Positions 1 through 11,212 of a stretch of DNA of 64,000 nt are shown piece by piece (position 1 is the stretch's first letter; the number at the start of each line of letters is the position of its first letter). The stretch is from Longimicrobiales bacterium (GTDB lineage Bacteria > Gemmatimonadota > Gemmatimonadetes > Longimicrobiales > Gaopeijiaceae), in assembly GCA_951813395.1 (NCBI GenBank), contig OX638356.1, forward strand, positions 2,244,501 to 2,308,500, read 5' to 3'. The notes under the pieces were generated by a model. It did not search any database. It was not told the origin of the DNA and worked only from the letters and a program-made list of their open reading frames with translations. Position numbers and translations under genes: made by a program.

Positions 1-223
1 ACTCGTAGACCACCGCCGAGTCGGCGAGGATTCGGGTGCTGTCCGAGCAGCGGTAGTCGATCCCGCCCGAGGCCCGGTGTATGTAGTTCAGGGAATCGAA
101 GCGTGTGCTGTGGGTGTAGCCCCCCACGGCGTCCAGCCAGCACTGTCGCTGTTGTCCGGCCGCAACTCCGGGCAAGACAGCCGCCGCAAGCCATGCGCCA
201 CCGGCCCAGCCCGCGAAGCGCAT
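1..223 (-). CDS. OstA/LptA-like protein, N-terminal part (runs off window)
   Basis: Only the first 74 residues are in the window; the gene continues beyond position 1. The start ATG lies 2 nt after the lptC stop. Residues 1 to about 24 form a typical Sec signal peptide (an arginine near the N-terminus, a hydrophobic Ala/Leu/Val core, then AAGQQ), so the product is exported. The next part (a GGYTHSTRFDSL-type strand repeat) resembles OstA/LptA-family proteins, which form beta-jellyroll bridges carrying lipopolysaccharide across the periplasm. Position directly behind lptC supports an LPS export role. Family assignment rests on context and a short segment, so an unrelated OstA-like outer membrane protein is also possible. 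Confidence 0.55.
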   Translation of the reverse strand, partial: MRFAGWAGGAWLAAAVLPGVAAGQQRQCWLDAVGGYTHSTRFDSLNYIHRASGGIDYRCSDSTRILADSAVVYE

Positions 224-225
224 CG

Positions 226-795
226 TCAGGAGCACCCTCTCTCCCGCGTTCCCCAGATCCTCACGTCGTCGAAGTCCATGTCCGACTGGAGCCGGTCTCC
301 CTCGAACACGCACCCTTCCTCGTGCATCACGACCGGAACGTCGGTCCAGATCCGATCGGCCTCGGGGGCGAAGTGGAGTTCGTCCGTGCGGATTTCCCGC
401 CCCTGTTCCGGGATGCTCAGAACCGCGTTGCCCGACGCGGTCAACTCGTTGCCCATCCGGCTCAGACGTCCCTCGTCGGCCGTGATGGTGGCCCTGCGCC
501 CCCCCCTTTCGTCAAAGACGACCAGGGACAGACCCATGACCCGCGCGTGGGTTGAGTCCTTCCAGCTGAACATGCTGTCAGCGGCGAGCACCGCCTCCCG
601 GATGCCCTCGCGGGACATGTTGAGCGACACACCGTAGACGATCTCGTCGGCGTCCACGGCTTCCAGTCCCGCCGCCGGCGGCTCTTCGGTCGTATTGATG
701 CACGCCGCAGCCAGCAGCGGCAGGCAACCCGGCCACCACGGAGCGGTGCGCAGGGCCCGTCGGGGCCCCGCCGTCGATCTCGGCCCGGTCGCCAT
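226..795 (-). CDS. lptC: LPS export ABC transporter periplasmic protein LptC
   Basis: The 189-residue product has the LptC/DUF1239 pattern: an N-terminal export segment followed by a single beta-jellyroll domain (about residues 45-185) with repeated short strands such as ATITADEGRL and LTASGNAVL. Family members accept lipopolysaccharide from the LptBFG inner-membrane transporter and pass it to LptA. Unlike enterobacterial LptC, which has a transmembrane anchor, this one carries a lipobox-like LLAAAC ending at Cys32, so it may be a lipoprotein; that is inference. The start ATG overlaps the kdsD stop by one base (TGATG), and the OstA-like gene follows after 2 nt, giving a KDO-to-LPS-export operon. 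Confidence 0.85.
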   Translation of the reverse strand: MATGPRSTAGPRRALRTAPWWPGCLPLLAAACINTTEEPPAAGLEAVDADEIVYGVSLNMSREGIREAVLAADSMFSWKDSTHARVMGLSLVVFDERGGRRATITADEGRLSRMGNELTASGNAVLSIPEQGREIRTDELHFAPEADRIWTDVPVVMHEEGCVFEGDRLQSDMDFDDVRIWGTRERGCS

Positions 796-1790
796 CAGGC
801 CGCCCCCGCGCGCAGCAGGTCGTGAAGGTGCACGATACCGACCAGGACCCCGTCGCTGACCACCGGCATTGCCATGATCCCATGCTTCTCCATGCGCCGA
901 ACCGCCGCCGACCCCGGTTCCTCCGGCGAGGTGAGCCTGGGCGATCGATTCATGAAAACCGAAACGGGAACGTCCAGGAATGCGTTCGTCCCTTCCATGA
1001 GCCGCGTGAGATCGCCCGCCGTGACCACTCCCGTCACGGAACGATCCGCTGCGATCACCGGGACCGTACCCCTCATTCGTGCGAGAGGAACGATGACGTC
1101 ACGAGCGGGACAGTCCGCCGGCACCGCGGGATAGTCATCGCCCACCATCACATCGCCCACCTTCAGGGTCAGGCGCAGTCCCAGTGCTCCTCCCGGGTGA
1201 ATGCGTGCAAAGTCCTGCTGCCCGAACCCCCGCCGCCTCAGCAGCGCCATCGCGAGCGCGTCACCCATGGCCAGAGCGGCGGTTGTGGAGCAGGTCGGAG
1301 TGAGATTCATGGGACAGGCTTCGGCAGACACGCCGCAATCGACCGCCGTCGTGGCCCGTCGGGCCAGGGGTGAAGCACGGTCGCCGACGAGAGCGATCAC
1401 GGGTATTCCATGACTCTCGGCAAAAACGAGCAGCCCGTCCAGTTCCCCGGTCGCGCCGCTCCTGGACACGACGACCATCACGTCTTCCGGTCCGACCATG
1501 CCCAGGTCGCCGTGGAGCCCGTCGACGGGGTGGAGGAAGGCGGCTGGAGTTCCCGTCGACGTCAGCGTGGCGGCAATCTTGCGAGCGACAAGCCCCGACT
1601 TGCCGATGCCGGCAACCACGATTCTGCCCCTGGCGCCATGGATCAGGTCGACCGCATCGAGGAAGCCCTCTCCCAGCCTGTCCGCCAGGCACCGTACGGC
1701 GTCCGCCTCGGTCCGCAACACCCGGCGGCCCTCTGCGAGCACCCTGCCTCGGCGCCCGAGCACGGGCCGGATGTCAGTCGCTACGCTCAC
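795..1790 (-). CDS. kdsD: Arabinose-5-phosphate isomerase (KpsF/GutQ/KdsD family)
   Basis: KdsD interconverts D-ribulose 5-phosphate and D-arabinose 5-phosphate, the first committed step to KDO. The 331-residue product has an N-terminal SIS domain (about 40-180) with GIGKSG at 61-66 and SRSGATGE, then two CBS domains (about 205-260 and 275-328), which is the standard architecture. I chose the GTG at 1790: GAGGAG sits 7 nt upstream and the gene then overlaps the kdsC stop by 17 nt. A start further upstream at 1826 would lie deeper in kdsC. The gene is followed by lptC with a one-base overlap, so production and export of the LPS core are co-transcribed. Confidence 0.92.
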   Translation of the reverse strand: MSVATDIRPVLGRRGRVLAEGRRVLRTEADAVRCLADRLGEGFLDAVDLIHGARGRIVVAGIGKSGLVARKIAATLTSTGTPAAFLHPVDGLHGDLGMVGPEDVMVVVSRSGATGELDGLLVFAESHGIPVIALVGDRASPLARRATTAVDCGVSAEACPMNLTPTCSTTAALAMGDALAMALLRRRGFGQQDFARIHPGGALGLRLTLKVGDVMVGDDYPAVPADCPARDVIVPLARMRGTVPVIAADRSVTGVVTAGDLTRLMEGTNAFLDVPVSVFMNRSPRLTSPEEPGSAAVRRMEKHGIMAMPVVSDGVLVGIVHLHDLLRAGAA

Positions 1791-2325
1791 GACAGTACTC
1801 CTCGACCAGTTCGTCCCATTCTCCACGTGCTCTCAAGAGCGCTTCCGCGAACTCTCTTACCGCGCCCCGTCCGCCGCATCTGGAGCTCCTCCACGCGGCG
1901 ACGTTCCGCACCTCCGCCGTGCCATTGGCCACCGTGGCGGGGAGACCCACCCTGCGCAGTGCCGGCAGATCGGCCAGGTCGTCACCCAGCAGCGCGACCT
2001 CGGACCACTTCACCTTCCGGGCCGCGAGCAGCAGCCGCAGAATCGGCACCTTGCGGGCGCTGTCGTCCTGGAAGACGTCGGCGACACCAAGTTCCGCGGC
2101 ACGGAGTTCCGTCGCTTCGGAGACTCTGCCCGATACGATCGCCACATGTATGCCGGCCTGCTTCAGCATCTGTACGCCGATTCCGTCCTGAACGTCAAAT
2201 CGCTTAAGCTCGGTCGCCTCGCCGTTCCCGGTGGCGCCGATGTACAGGCCGCCGTCGGTCATCACCCCATCCACGTCGAGTACGACCAGGCGAATGCGTC
2301 GGGCCGTTGCCTGCGGAATCTCCAT
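1774..2325 (-). CDS. kdsC: 3-deoxy-D-manno-octulosonate 8-phosphate phosphatase
   Basis: KdsC hydrolyses KDO-8-phosphate to KDO. The 183-residue protein is a small HAD-family phosphatase of the usual length (about 180): motif I LDVDGVMTDG with catalytic aspartates D17 and D19, a flap region GLYIGATGNGE, a Ser/Gly motif around AIVSGRVSEAT, and the C-terminal metal motif LLGDDLADLP. The start ATG at 2325 gives MEIPQA and lies 11 nt after the kdsA stop. The downstream kdsD start is inside the end of this gene, indicating translational coupling. Nothing looks unusual. Confidence 0.93.
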   Translation of the reverse strand: MEIPQATARRIRLVVLDVDGVMTDGGLYIGATGNGEATELKRFDVQDGIGVQMLKQAGIHVAIVSGRVSEATELRAAELGVADVFQDDSARKVPILRLLLAARKVKWSEVALLGDDLADLPALRRVGLPATVANGTAEVRNVAAWRSSRCGGRGAVREFAEALLRARGEWDELVEEYCRERSD

Positions 2326-2336
2326 CGGCCCCACCG

Positions 2337-3146
2337 CTACGCGGTCGTTCCTGCGTCCAGGACGGAGCGGATGGCCGCCACGTCGTCCAGAAGGCGAGGG
2401 AGCTGCTCCAGCGGGAGCATGTTGCTGCCGTCCGAAGGGGCCGACGCCGGATCGGGGTGAACCTCGAGAAAGATACCGTCGCAACCCGCTGCAACCGCTG
2501 CTCTCACGAGCGGTGCAATGTGCTCGGGTCTCCCGCCGGTCGCGCCGTCCGCTGCGCCTCCGGGCTGCTGGACCGAGTGCGTCCCGTCGAAGATCACGGG
2601 GACTCCCGCGGCTTCCCGGATACGGGCAAAGTTGCGCATGTCGACGACGAGGTCCCCATAACCGAATGACGTGCCTCTCTCGGTGACCATGACGTGCCGG
2701 GCGCCCCCCGCACGCAGCTTTTCCACGGCGCCGGCCATCGCCTCCGGAGCCATCCACTGTCCCTTCTTCACGTTGACCGCCCTTCCGGTCCGCCCGGCCG
2801 CGACGAGCAACTCCGTCTGACGGCAGAGGAAGGCCGGGACCTGGAGCACATCCGCCACTTCCGCGGCGAGCTCGGCGTGTCCCGCCTCATGGATGTCGGT
2901 CAGGATGGGCAGTCCCGTCTCGGCCCGCACCGTCCGCAACCGTGCCAGCCCCGCCTCCAGACCCGGACCCCGCGGAGCGTTCAGCCTCGACCTGTTGGCC
3001 TTGTCGAAGGACGCCTTGAAGACCGCCGGGAATCCGGCCCGGCACGCCGCGGCGTGCACCGCCCTGGCCACGGCGACGTTCAGCTCGTCGTCTTCGAGAA
3101 CGCAGGGGCCCGCGAAGAGCGTGAACGATCCGGGCGTACCATACAT
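2337..3146 (-). CDS. kdsA: 3-deoxy-8-phosphooctulonate synthase (KDO-8-P synthase)
   Basis: KdsA condenses phosphoenolpyruvate with arabinose 5-phosphate to make KDO-8-phosphate. The 269-residue sequence shows the family signatures: FAGPCVLED near the N-terminus, FKASFDKANR, DIHEAGHA, LQVPAFLCRQTELL, NVKKGQWMAPE, and FDGTHSVQQPGG. The Cys in AGPC and the downstream His and Asp residues would suit the metal-dependent class, but I cannot assign this firmly. I chose the ATG at 3146 because a start at 3227 would overlap pyrG by 38 nt and add residues not usual in the family; the Shine-Dalgarno is weak for either. It sits between pyrG and kdsC in the KDO operon. Confidence 0.93.
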   Translation of the reverse strand: MYGTPGSFTLFAGPCVLEDDELNVAVARAVHAAACRAGFPAVFKASFDKANRSRLNAPRGPGLEAGLARLRTVRAETGLPILTDIHEAGHAELAAEVADVLQVPAFLCRQTELLVAAGRTGRAVNVKKGQWMAPEAMAGAVEKLRAGGARHVMVTERGTSFGYGDLVVDMRNFARIREAAGVPVIFDGTHSVQQPGGAADGATGGRPEHIAPLVRAAVAAGCDGIFLEVHPDPASAPSDGSNMLPLEQLPRLLDDVAAIRSVLDAGTTA

Positions 3147-3189
3147 CCGGCGCCGGGAATCGCTGCGCCGAGCGACATGCGGCACCGAG

Positions 3190-5629
<2,440 letters not shown>

Positions 5630-5689
5630 AGCGACACCTGAAACGAGGTGTGCAAGCCCCGGAAAGCCGTGTGATTCACGGACCTGAAG

Positions 5690-6277
5690 CTACCCGGAAG
5701 CGGGAGTCACGGCAAGAAAGTTCCGCAAGATGCGTCGTCCTCCTTCGGTGAACCAGGACTCCGGATGGAACTGAATCCCCCAAACCGGGTGTGCGCGATG
5801 CCGCATCGCCTGGATTTCACCTTCGTCCGACGGTTCCGTGCTCCATGCGATCGGAACAAGGTCATCCGGCAGGTCGGGTGACGTCACCAGCGAGTGGTAG
5901 CGCGCCACGCGGGAATGCTCCGGGATGCCCGCGAAGAGCGGATCGCCGTTGTGGCGTATGCTCCCGATCTTGCCATGCACCGTGCGCGCAGCCCGGACGG
6001 TGCGGCCTCCGTAGGCCTCGCCGATCGCCTGATGGCCAAGGCACACGCCCAGGACCGGGGTGGTCGGTCCGAGCACCCGGATGGCCTGGACGCTGATCCC
6101 GGCTTCGGCCGGCGTGCAGGGCCCCGGCGACACCACCAGGCGGGTCGTTCCCCCGAGGCGCAACTCTTCGGCCGTGACCTCGTCGTTACGGAAGACCCGG
6201 GGGTCGTGACCCAGTTCACCAAGCATCTGGACCAGGTTCCACGTAAACGAATCGTAGTTGTCGATTACGGCCAGCAT
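5690..6277 (-). CDS. Anthranilate/aminodeoxychorismate synthase glutamine amidotransferase subunit
   Basis: This 195-residue class I glutamine amidotransferase hydrolyses glutamine and channels ammonia to a chorismate-binding partner (TrpE or PabB). Signatures are MLAVIDNYDSFTWNLVQ at the N-terminus, VVSPGPCTPAEAG, nucleophile Cys79 in GVCLGHQ, VMHGK-like VHGKIGSI, and the C-terminal QFHPES. No TrpE or PabB gene is in the window, so the choice between TrpG and PabA cannot be made, and many bacteria use one protein for both. I chose the ATG at 6277 because MLAVIDNYDSF is the canonical N-terminus. It is the first gene of the kds operon direction, 60 nt before kdsB. Confidence 0.88.
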   Translation of the reverse strand: MLAVIDNYDSFTWNLVQMLGELGHDPRVFRNDEVTAEELRLGGTTRLVVSPGPCTPAEAGISVQAIRVLGPTTPVLGVCLGHQAIGEAYGGRTVRAARTVHGKIGSIRHNGDPLFAGIPEHSRVARYHSLVTSPDLPDDLVPIAWSTEPSDEGEIQAMRHRAHPVWGIQFHPESWFTEGGRRILRNFLAVTPASG

Positions 6278-6387
6278 GGACCACTCCGAGTCGGTCGGGC
6301 TCCGGGCCGCACGGCGGATCCGCAAATGTTCCACTCGGCCGGGACTGAAGGGCGGCGACCGCTGAACTGTAATAGTATGCGGGGATC

Positions 6388-7419
6388 ATGAGCATGTACC
6401 AGAAATGCCTCGTCTGCGGCCAGGGCTTCCGGCCCAACGAAGCGCTGGAGCACCTCGACAGAGGGCGGCGCGTGGCGTACGACCCCGCGCGCGGACGCCT
6501 CTGGCAGATCTGCCGCTCCTGTTCGCGCTGGTCCCTGGTTCCGATCGAGTCGCGATGGGAGGCGCTCGAGGAACTGGAGAAGCTGGTCACGGACCGGGGA
6601 CGGCTACTGTCCAGCACGGACAACGTCGCCCTCTTGCGGGCCGGACCGCTGGAGATTGTCCGCGTCGGGCGGGCCGAGTTGGTCGAGGAAGCGTGGTGGC
6701 GCTACGGCAGGGAACTTCGCGCGCGAAGGGAGCGCTACCGGAAGCTCTCGACGGCGGGTACCCTGGGGGCCGCGGCGGCGATCGCGGGCTCGTGGGCCAC
6801 TGGAGGAATGAGCTTCCTGGCGGCCTGGCTCATCTGGGACAACGCGCCGGGTGTCGTCACCGGAGGGGCGCGCTGGCTCCGTTTCGGCAATGTTGCGTGG
6901 CGAGGCGCGGGACAGTGCCGACGCTGCGGCAGGACAATCCGAAGCTTCCGCTACCGCGACCGGGGCGGCCTCATCATAACCCCGGGAGAGGAGGCCCAGG
7001 GGGTCGTCCTGTCGTGTAGCCGATGCACCGACCGCTCCGACGAGACCGGCGTTGAGCTTCGCGGCCAGGAGGCCAATCGCACGCTCCGCAAGGTTCTCGC
7101 ATACCACCACTTCGCCGGGGCGTCGGAGCAGCGGGTGAGGGGCGCTGCCCGCCTGATCGAGGTCGCTGGTGGCCCGCAGGCCCTTTCCGGCCGGATCATT
7201 CGGCCGGGGAGAACCCTGGGCCAGGTCGGCAAACTCGGACGGGTTGCCCTGGAGATCGCCGTGCACGAAGAGCACGAACGCCGACTGCTTTCCATGCGAT
7301 TGGCCGAGCTGGAGGCGCACTGGCGCCGGGAGGAGGAGCTGGCCGAGATCATGGACGGGTCGCTGACGCCGGCGCCTCTCGTCGATTCCCTGCGTCGCCG
7401 GATCGCCGGTCCGCGATAG
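6388..7419 (+). CDS. Unknown membrane protein with two zinc-ribbon-like segments
   Basis: I do not recognise a named family. The 343-residue product begins with a CLVCGQGF knuckle (C7, C10) paired with CRSC (C42, C45), then a helical charged region, one or two Ala/Gly-rich transmembrane segments (about 118-158, around GAAAAIAGSWATGGMSFLAAW), then a second ribbon with CRRCGR and a later SCSRC about 35 residues on. The C-terminal 120 residues are basic and helical, apparently cytosolic. It stands alone on the plus strand between divergent and convergent genes. A TAATAGTAT stretch just upstream could be its -10 region. Two separate four-cysteine modules suggest metal-dependent folding or protein/nucleic acid binding at the membrane; this is inference. 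Confidence 0.75.
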   Translation: MSMYQKCLVCGQGFRPNEALEHLDRGRRVAYDPARGRLWQICRSCSRWSLVPIESRWEALEELEKLVTDRGRLLSSTDNVALLRAGPLEIVRVGRAELVEEAWWRYGRELRARRERYRKLSTAGTLGAAAAIAGSWATGGMSFLAAWLIWDNAPGVVTGGARWLRFGNVAWRGAGQCRRCGRTIRSFRYRDRGGLIITPGEEAQGVVLSCSRCTDRSDETGVELRGQEANRTLRKVLAYHHFAGASEQRVRGAARLIEVAGGPQALSGRIIRPGRTLGQVGKLGRVALEIAVHEEHERRLLSMRLAELEAHWRREEELAEIMDGSLTPAPLVDSLRRRIAGPR

Positions 7420-7438
7420 GCCCGGCGCCCACGCCAGG

Positions 7439-9304
7439 CTAGTAGTCGACCGGACGCAGATACCAGTGTCCGATCGCGCTCTCCGAGAGCAGTGCGACCG
7501 TTGGCAGCTGCCGCTTCCAGTGCGTCGACGACAGGCGCCGCCAGACGGTCACCACCTCGTCCCGCCTGAATCCCATTCCCACAAGGGACTCGACATCATG
7601 CCCCTGCAGCAGCCAGTGCAGAACGGGATCGGCGTGGTGGTACGAGATGCCCAGCTCGTCCTCGTCGTGAACGCCCCTGATCAGGTCTGCGCTTGCCGGC
7701 TTGTCGACGATCTCGGCGGGCACGCCCAGGTGCCGCGCGAGAGCCCACACCTGCGTCTTGAACAGGTCGCCGAGGGGGTTGATCGGCGGTGAATCGTCGG
7801 CGTGCCAGGTATAGTAGCCAAGGAGGCGCTCGCTCTTGTTGCCGGTGCCGAGGGGGAGCGCGCCGAGTTTGGCCGACTGATCGAAGAGGATGAGCGAACG
7901 CTGCCGGGCGGCCAGGTTCCCGCGGCGCATGGCCGTCACCTCCGGCTCGTGGTCCCTGACGTAGGCGTCGACGGCCCCGGTGATCGACAGCGTGCGCTCG
8001 TGAGCGCCCACCGAGGAAATCACCAGGCGTGCGTGCTCAAGACTGTCGGGACTGGAGGTCGCGTAGGGCAGCCGGAAGGCGAATACGTTTTCCGGTCCCA
8101 GGGCCTTGCACGCCAGTATGAGGGACACCGCCGAATCCACGCCGCCGGAGACGCCGATCACCACGCGGGAAAAGTCACGCCGCCGCACCACCTCTTCGCG
8201 GATGAACTCCACGAGCGCGGTCTCCACCAGCTCCGGGTCGATTGCCAGCGCCTCCAGGTCCTCGCTGTCAGGACGCGGGCGTTTCGCATCGGGCGCGGCG
8301 GGTCCGCGCGCCCCGGTTTCTTTCCCGCGTTCCGTATCCCCGCCGCTCGCGGGTGGCTTCCCTCCATCCGGCCCGGCCTCGTCGCCCGGTACGCGAGGCC
8401 TGACGGCCCGGCGCGGTCGACTGCCGCCCAAGGGGTTCCCATCTGCGGTCCACGAATTCTCCAGAGACCGCAGGAGGTGCGGCAGGGCCGTGGTCAGGTC
8501 CGAGAGGTACGGGGATTCCGCCCGGACGCGGGTCACCTGGTCCGGATTCAGATCGACGGTTGTGGCGCATTGATCGAAGAGCGGCCCGCGGGCGAGCAGG
8601 CGCCCGTCGGGACCCCAGGCGGAAGACCCGCCTGCGAAGAGCTTGCCGCCTTCGGAGCCGGCGAGCTGGGAGAGGAGCACGAAGACGCCGTGCTCCGACG
8701 CCGCGCGGGACGCGATGCGGTCCCATGCTACCAGGTTGGCGGGACGCGACAGCGCCGGCCCGAACCCGCGGGCGGGCGACGCACAGCCGCACAGGATCAC
8801 GTTCGCCCCGCTGAGCGCCAGGATTGCCGCGGTCAACGAGTGCGTCAGGTCCTCGCAGACCAGCAGGCCGATCCGCCCGAACCGCGTGTCGAAGGCATGC
8901 ACCGCTCGTCCCGGCTCCACGAAGCGGCTTTCCTCGAAGAGCCCGTAGGTCGGCAGGAACACCTTGCGGTGAATGTGCACCACCTCATAGCGGGCCCGGC
9001 CGGGGGTCAGGTACGCCATGCTGTTGTACACGCCGCGCGTGTCCTTCTCGTAGAACCCGAGAACCACATCGGAGCCGCAGTCTTCGGGTGGCGCCCCAAG
9101 CCGACGCACCAGGCTGTCGCGCGTGAGCGCCAGTTCGGTGGCGGCTCCCTCGACGAAGTAGCCGGTCAGCGCCGTCTCGGGGAAGACGAGGATATCGGCG
9201 CCCGGCCGCAGCATGCTCCGCACCAGGGCCACGTTGGCGTCCAGGTCTCCCTTGCGCGGCTTGACCTGGCAGAGCCTGACGCGCAGCCGGCCCTCATGGA
9301 TCAT
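7439..9304 (-). CDS. nadE: Glutamine-dependent NAD+ synthetase
   Basis: The protein amidates deamido-NAD to NAD using ammonia released from glutamine. The N-terminal carbon-nitrogen hydrolase domain (about 1-265) shows the Glu-Lys-Cys triad context FPETALTGY, HRKVFLP and LVCEDL. The C-terminal NAD synthetase domain starts near residue 386 with the PP-loop SGGVDSA and includes LPLGTGNKSE and INPLGDLFKTQV. Between them lies about 60 residues of low-complexity Gly/Pro/Arg/Asp sequence, longer than usual. I chose the ATG at 9304 (GAGGGAG 5 nt upstream), giving 621 residues; an upstream start at 9418 would add residues unlike the family. It is convergent with the preceding gene and divergent from the S41 protease gene. 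Confidence 0.92.
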   Translation of the reverse strand: MIHEGRLRVRLCQVKPRKGDLDANVALVRSMLRPGADILVFPETALTGYFVEGAATELALTRDSLVRRLGAPPEDCGSDVVLGFYEKDTRGVYNSMAYLTPGRARYEVVHIHRKVFLPTYGLFEESRFVEPGRAVHAFDTRFGRIGLLVCEDLTHSLTAAILALSGANVILCGCASPARGFGPALSRPANLVAWDRIASRAASEHGVFVLLSQLAGSEGGKLFAGGSSAWGPDGRLLARGPLFDQCATTVDLNPDQVTRVRAESPYLSDLTTALPHLLRSLENSWTADGNPLGGSRPRRAVRPRVPGDEAGPDGGKPPASGGDTERGKETGARGPAAPDAKRPRPDSEDLEALAIDPELVETALVEFIREEVVRRRDFSRVVIGVSGGVDSAVSLILACKALGPENVFAFRLPYATSSPDSLEHARLVISSVGAHERTLSITGAVDAYVRDHEPEVTAMRRGNLAARQRSLILFDQSAKLGALPLGTGNKSERLLGYYTWHADDSPPINPLGDLFKTQVWALARHLGVPAEIVDKPASADLIRGVHDEDELGISYHHADPVLHWLLQGHDVESLVGMGFRRDEVVTVWRRLSSTHWKRQLPTVALLSESAIGHWYLRPVDY

Positions 9305-9463
9305 GTCGCTCCCTCGACCGTTTTCGTCTGCGGATTCAGCGCCGGGGGTAGCCCCGGCAGCGGACAATGTTCCATAATCTAGTATCGTGTCCCGGAAACA
9401 TCGCGGCTGTTCGAGCACCGATGCGTCCGGCCGTGCGGCGTTGCTCTTCCCAGGAAAGGCACC

Positions 9464-11080
9464 ATGCCAAGAAGATTCCCGCTGGCCACCATCGCCACCG
9501 TGCTGGCGCTCCTCCCGGGAGCCGTGTACGGGCAGGATGCGCGCACCCCCCCGGTGGAGCGCGCAGACAGCTTGTCCGCGCAGACTCCCCTGGGGACCGA
9601 CGAGGGCCAGGTCTTCCTCAAGGTGTTCGAGACGATCTCACGGTACCACTCGACGGCGCTGGGTGATTCCGCTCTCTGGGAACGTGCGATCGATGGTCTC
9701 CTCGAACAGCTCGACGATCCGTACGCGCGCGTGTTCACTCCCGACGAATACGGCAGGTTCCGGGAGACCAACACGGGTGACTACGCCGGAATCGGCGTCC
9801 AGATCAGCCTGCTGGCGGGACGGGTGACCGTTACCGCCGTGTTCCGCGACACGCCGGCCGAGGGTGCGGGGATGATCGTGGGGGACAGAATCGTCTGGGT
9901 GGAGGGTCACGACGCGCGCGACTGGTCGCTTGACCAGGCCAGGGATTCGATCCGCGGGACTCCCGGAACGCCGGTCCGGATTCGCGTCGCCCGTGACGGT
10001 TACGAGGAACCGCTCCCCATGACGATCGTGCGCGACAACGTGCACGTCGAGGCCGTTCAGGCGACGCTCCTCGAAGAGGGCATCGCATTCCTCGCCATCG
10101 ACCGCATCGCCCGGGGTGCGGCGGACGAGCTTGACCAGGCGCTTCGTGAATTCGGCGATTTGCGCACGTTGATCATGGACCTGCGCCGCAATCCGGGCGG
10201 GTACCTCGACGAGTCGCTGCGCATCGTAGACCTGTTCCTGGCACCCGGGCAGCGGCTCGCGAGCGCGGAGGCGCGAGGCCCCACCGGCGTCCTGGAGACG
10301 CAGTCCTGGCCGGCTCGCAGTCCCGTGCGTCTCCCCGACACGCCCATCATCATCCTGGTGGACGAGTTCACTGCTTCCGCGGCCGAAATCATATCGGGTG
10401 CCCTGCAGGATCACGACCGGGCCGTGGTGCTCGGGCAGAGGACCTTCGGCAAGGGAGTGGTACAGACGGTCTATCCCCTGCCCGCCGGGCGCCGGATCAG
10501 CATCACCACGGGTTCGTGGCACACGCCGCTGGGTCGTTCCCTGCACCGGGCGCGGCACCGCGACGGAACACCCGTTCCCGAGGCCGAGGCGGAGCGCCAG
10601 ACGATCGCGACGCTGGCGGGACGGGAACTCAGGAGTGATGGGGGCGTCTTTCCCGACCTGGAGGTCGCCGACGACTCGTTGAAGCCCCAGGAGGAAGCGC
10701 TCCTCAATCACGCCAACCAGCTTCGGGTGCCACTTGCGGTCCGAATCGAGGAGTATGCCTTCGAGTTGGCCAAGGACGCTCTCGAAGCCGGGGGCGCCGA
10801 GCCCCTGCCCTCGCCGTCCTTCGACGGATTGGCCGAGCAGCTCGTGGAGGAGGGCATGTCGTCCGACATCGTCCTTGACCCCGTTGCGCGGGACTATCTG
10901 GACTGGAGAACGCAGATGCGATACCTGTATCGCGCTGAAGCCCACGGCCCCATGCTCGACGTGCTCGCCCAGCGTGACCGGGTCCTGGCCAGGGCGCTGG
11001 AACTGGCCCGATCCGCGGACAGCCCGACGGAGCTGTTTGCCCGCATCGCCGAGCTCGGGGAAGCCCCCGCCGGCTTGTAG
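9464..11080 (+). CDS. S41-family C-terminal processing peptidase
   Basis: This 538-residue protein is an exported serine protease of the CtpA/Prc type, which trims or degrades envelope proteins from unfolded C-termini. Residues 1-24 are a signal peptide ending in VYGQD. A PDZ domain (about 95-185, with GIGVQISLLAGRVTV and VGDRIVWVEG) precedes the protease domain, whose catalytic Ser is about residue 305 in EFTASAAE and Lys about residue 330 in FGKGVVQT. The last 170 residues are a helical extension found in some S41 proteases. GGAAAGG lies 4 nt before the ATG. It is a single plus-strand gene; the region upstream (9305-9463) is shared with divergent nadE. Confidence 0.9.
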   Translation: MPRRFPLATIATVLALLPGAVYGQDARTPPVERADSLSAQTPLGTDEGQVFLKVFETISRYHSTALGDSALWERAIDGLLEQLDDPYARVFTPDEYGRFRETNTGDYAGIGVQISLLAGRVTVTAVFRDTPAEGAGMIVGDRIVWVEGHDARDWSLDQARDSIRGTPGTPVRIRVARDGYEEPLPMTIVRDNVHVEAVQATLLEEGIAFLAIDRIARGAADELDQALREFGDLRTLIMDLRRNPGGYLDESLRIVDLFLAPGQRLASAEARGPTGVLETQSWPARSPVRLPDTPIIILVDEFTASAAEIISGALQDHDRAVVLGQRTFGKGVVQTVYPLPAGRRISITTGSWHTPLGRSLHRARHRDGTPVPEAEAERQTIATLAGRELRSDGGVFPDLEVADDSLKPQEEALLNHANQLRVPLAVRIEEYAFELAKDALEAGGAEPLPSPSFDGLAEQLVEEGMSSDIVLDPVARDYLDWRTQMRYLYRAEAHGPMLDVLAQRDRVLARALELARSADSPTELFARIAELGEAPAGL

Positions 11081-11212
11081 CGTCGCGCCGACACCGGACC
11101 TCGCGACGGGATCCGGAGATCGCCGCCGTTTTGGCCGGCCCGTACCTGTCCGCTTTGGGCGACCGCCAGCCCCGCTTTGGCCGGGCCCCGCCGCGGCCCC
11201 ATCCGGGCGACC

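Noticed and set aside
11081-11212. Rho-independent terminator between the convergent ctp and xerD genes
   Set aside because: Short GC-rich repeats (GCTTTGGCCGGG-like) occur, but no clear stem followed by a U-run on either strand.
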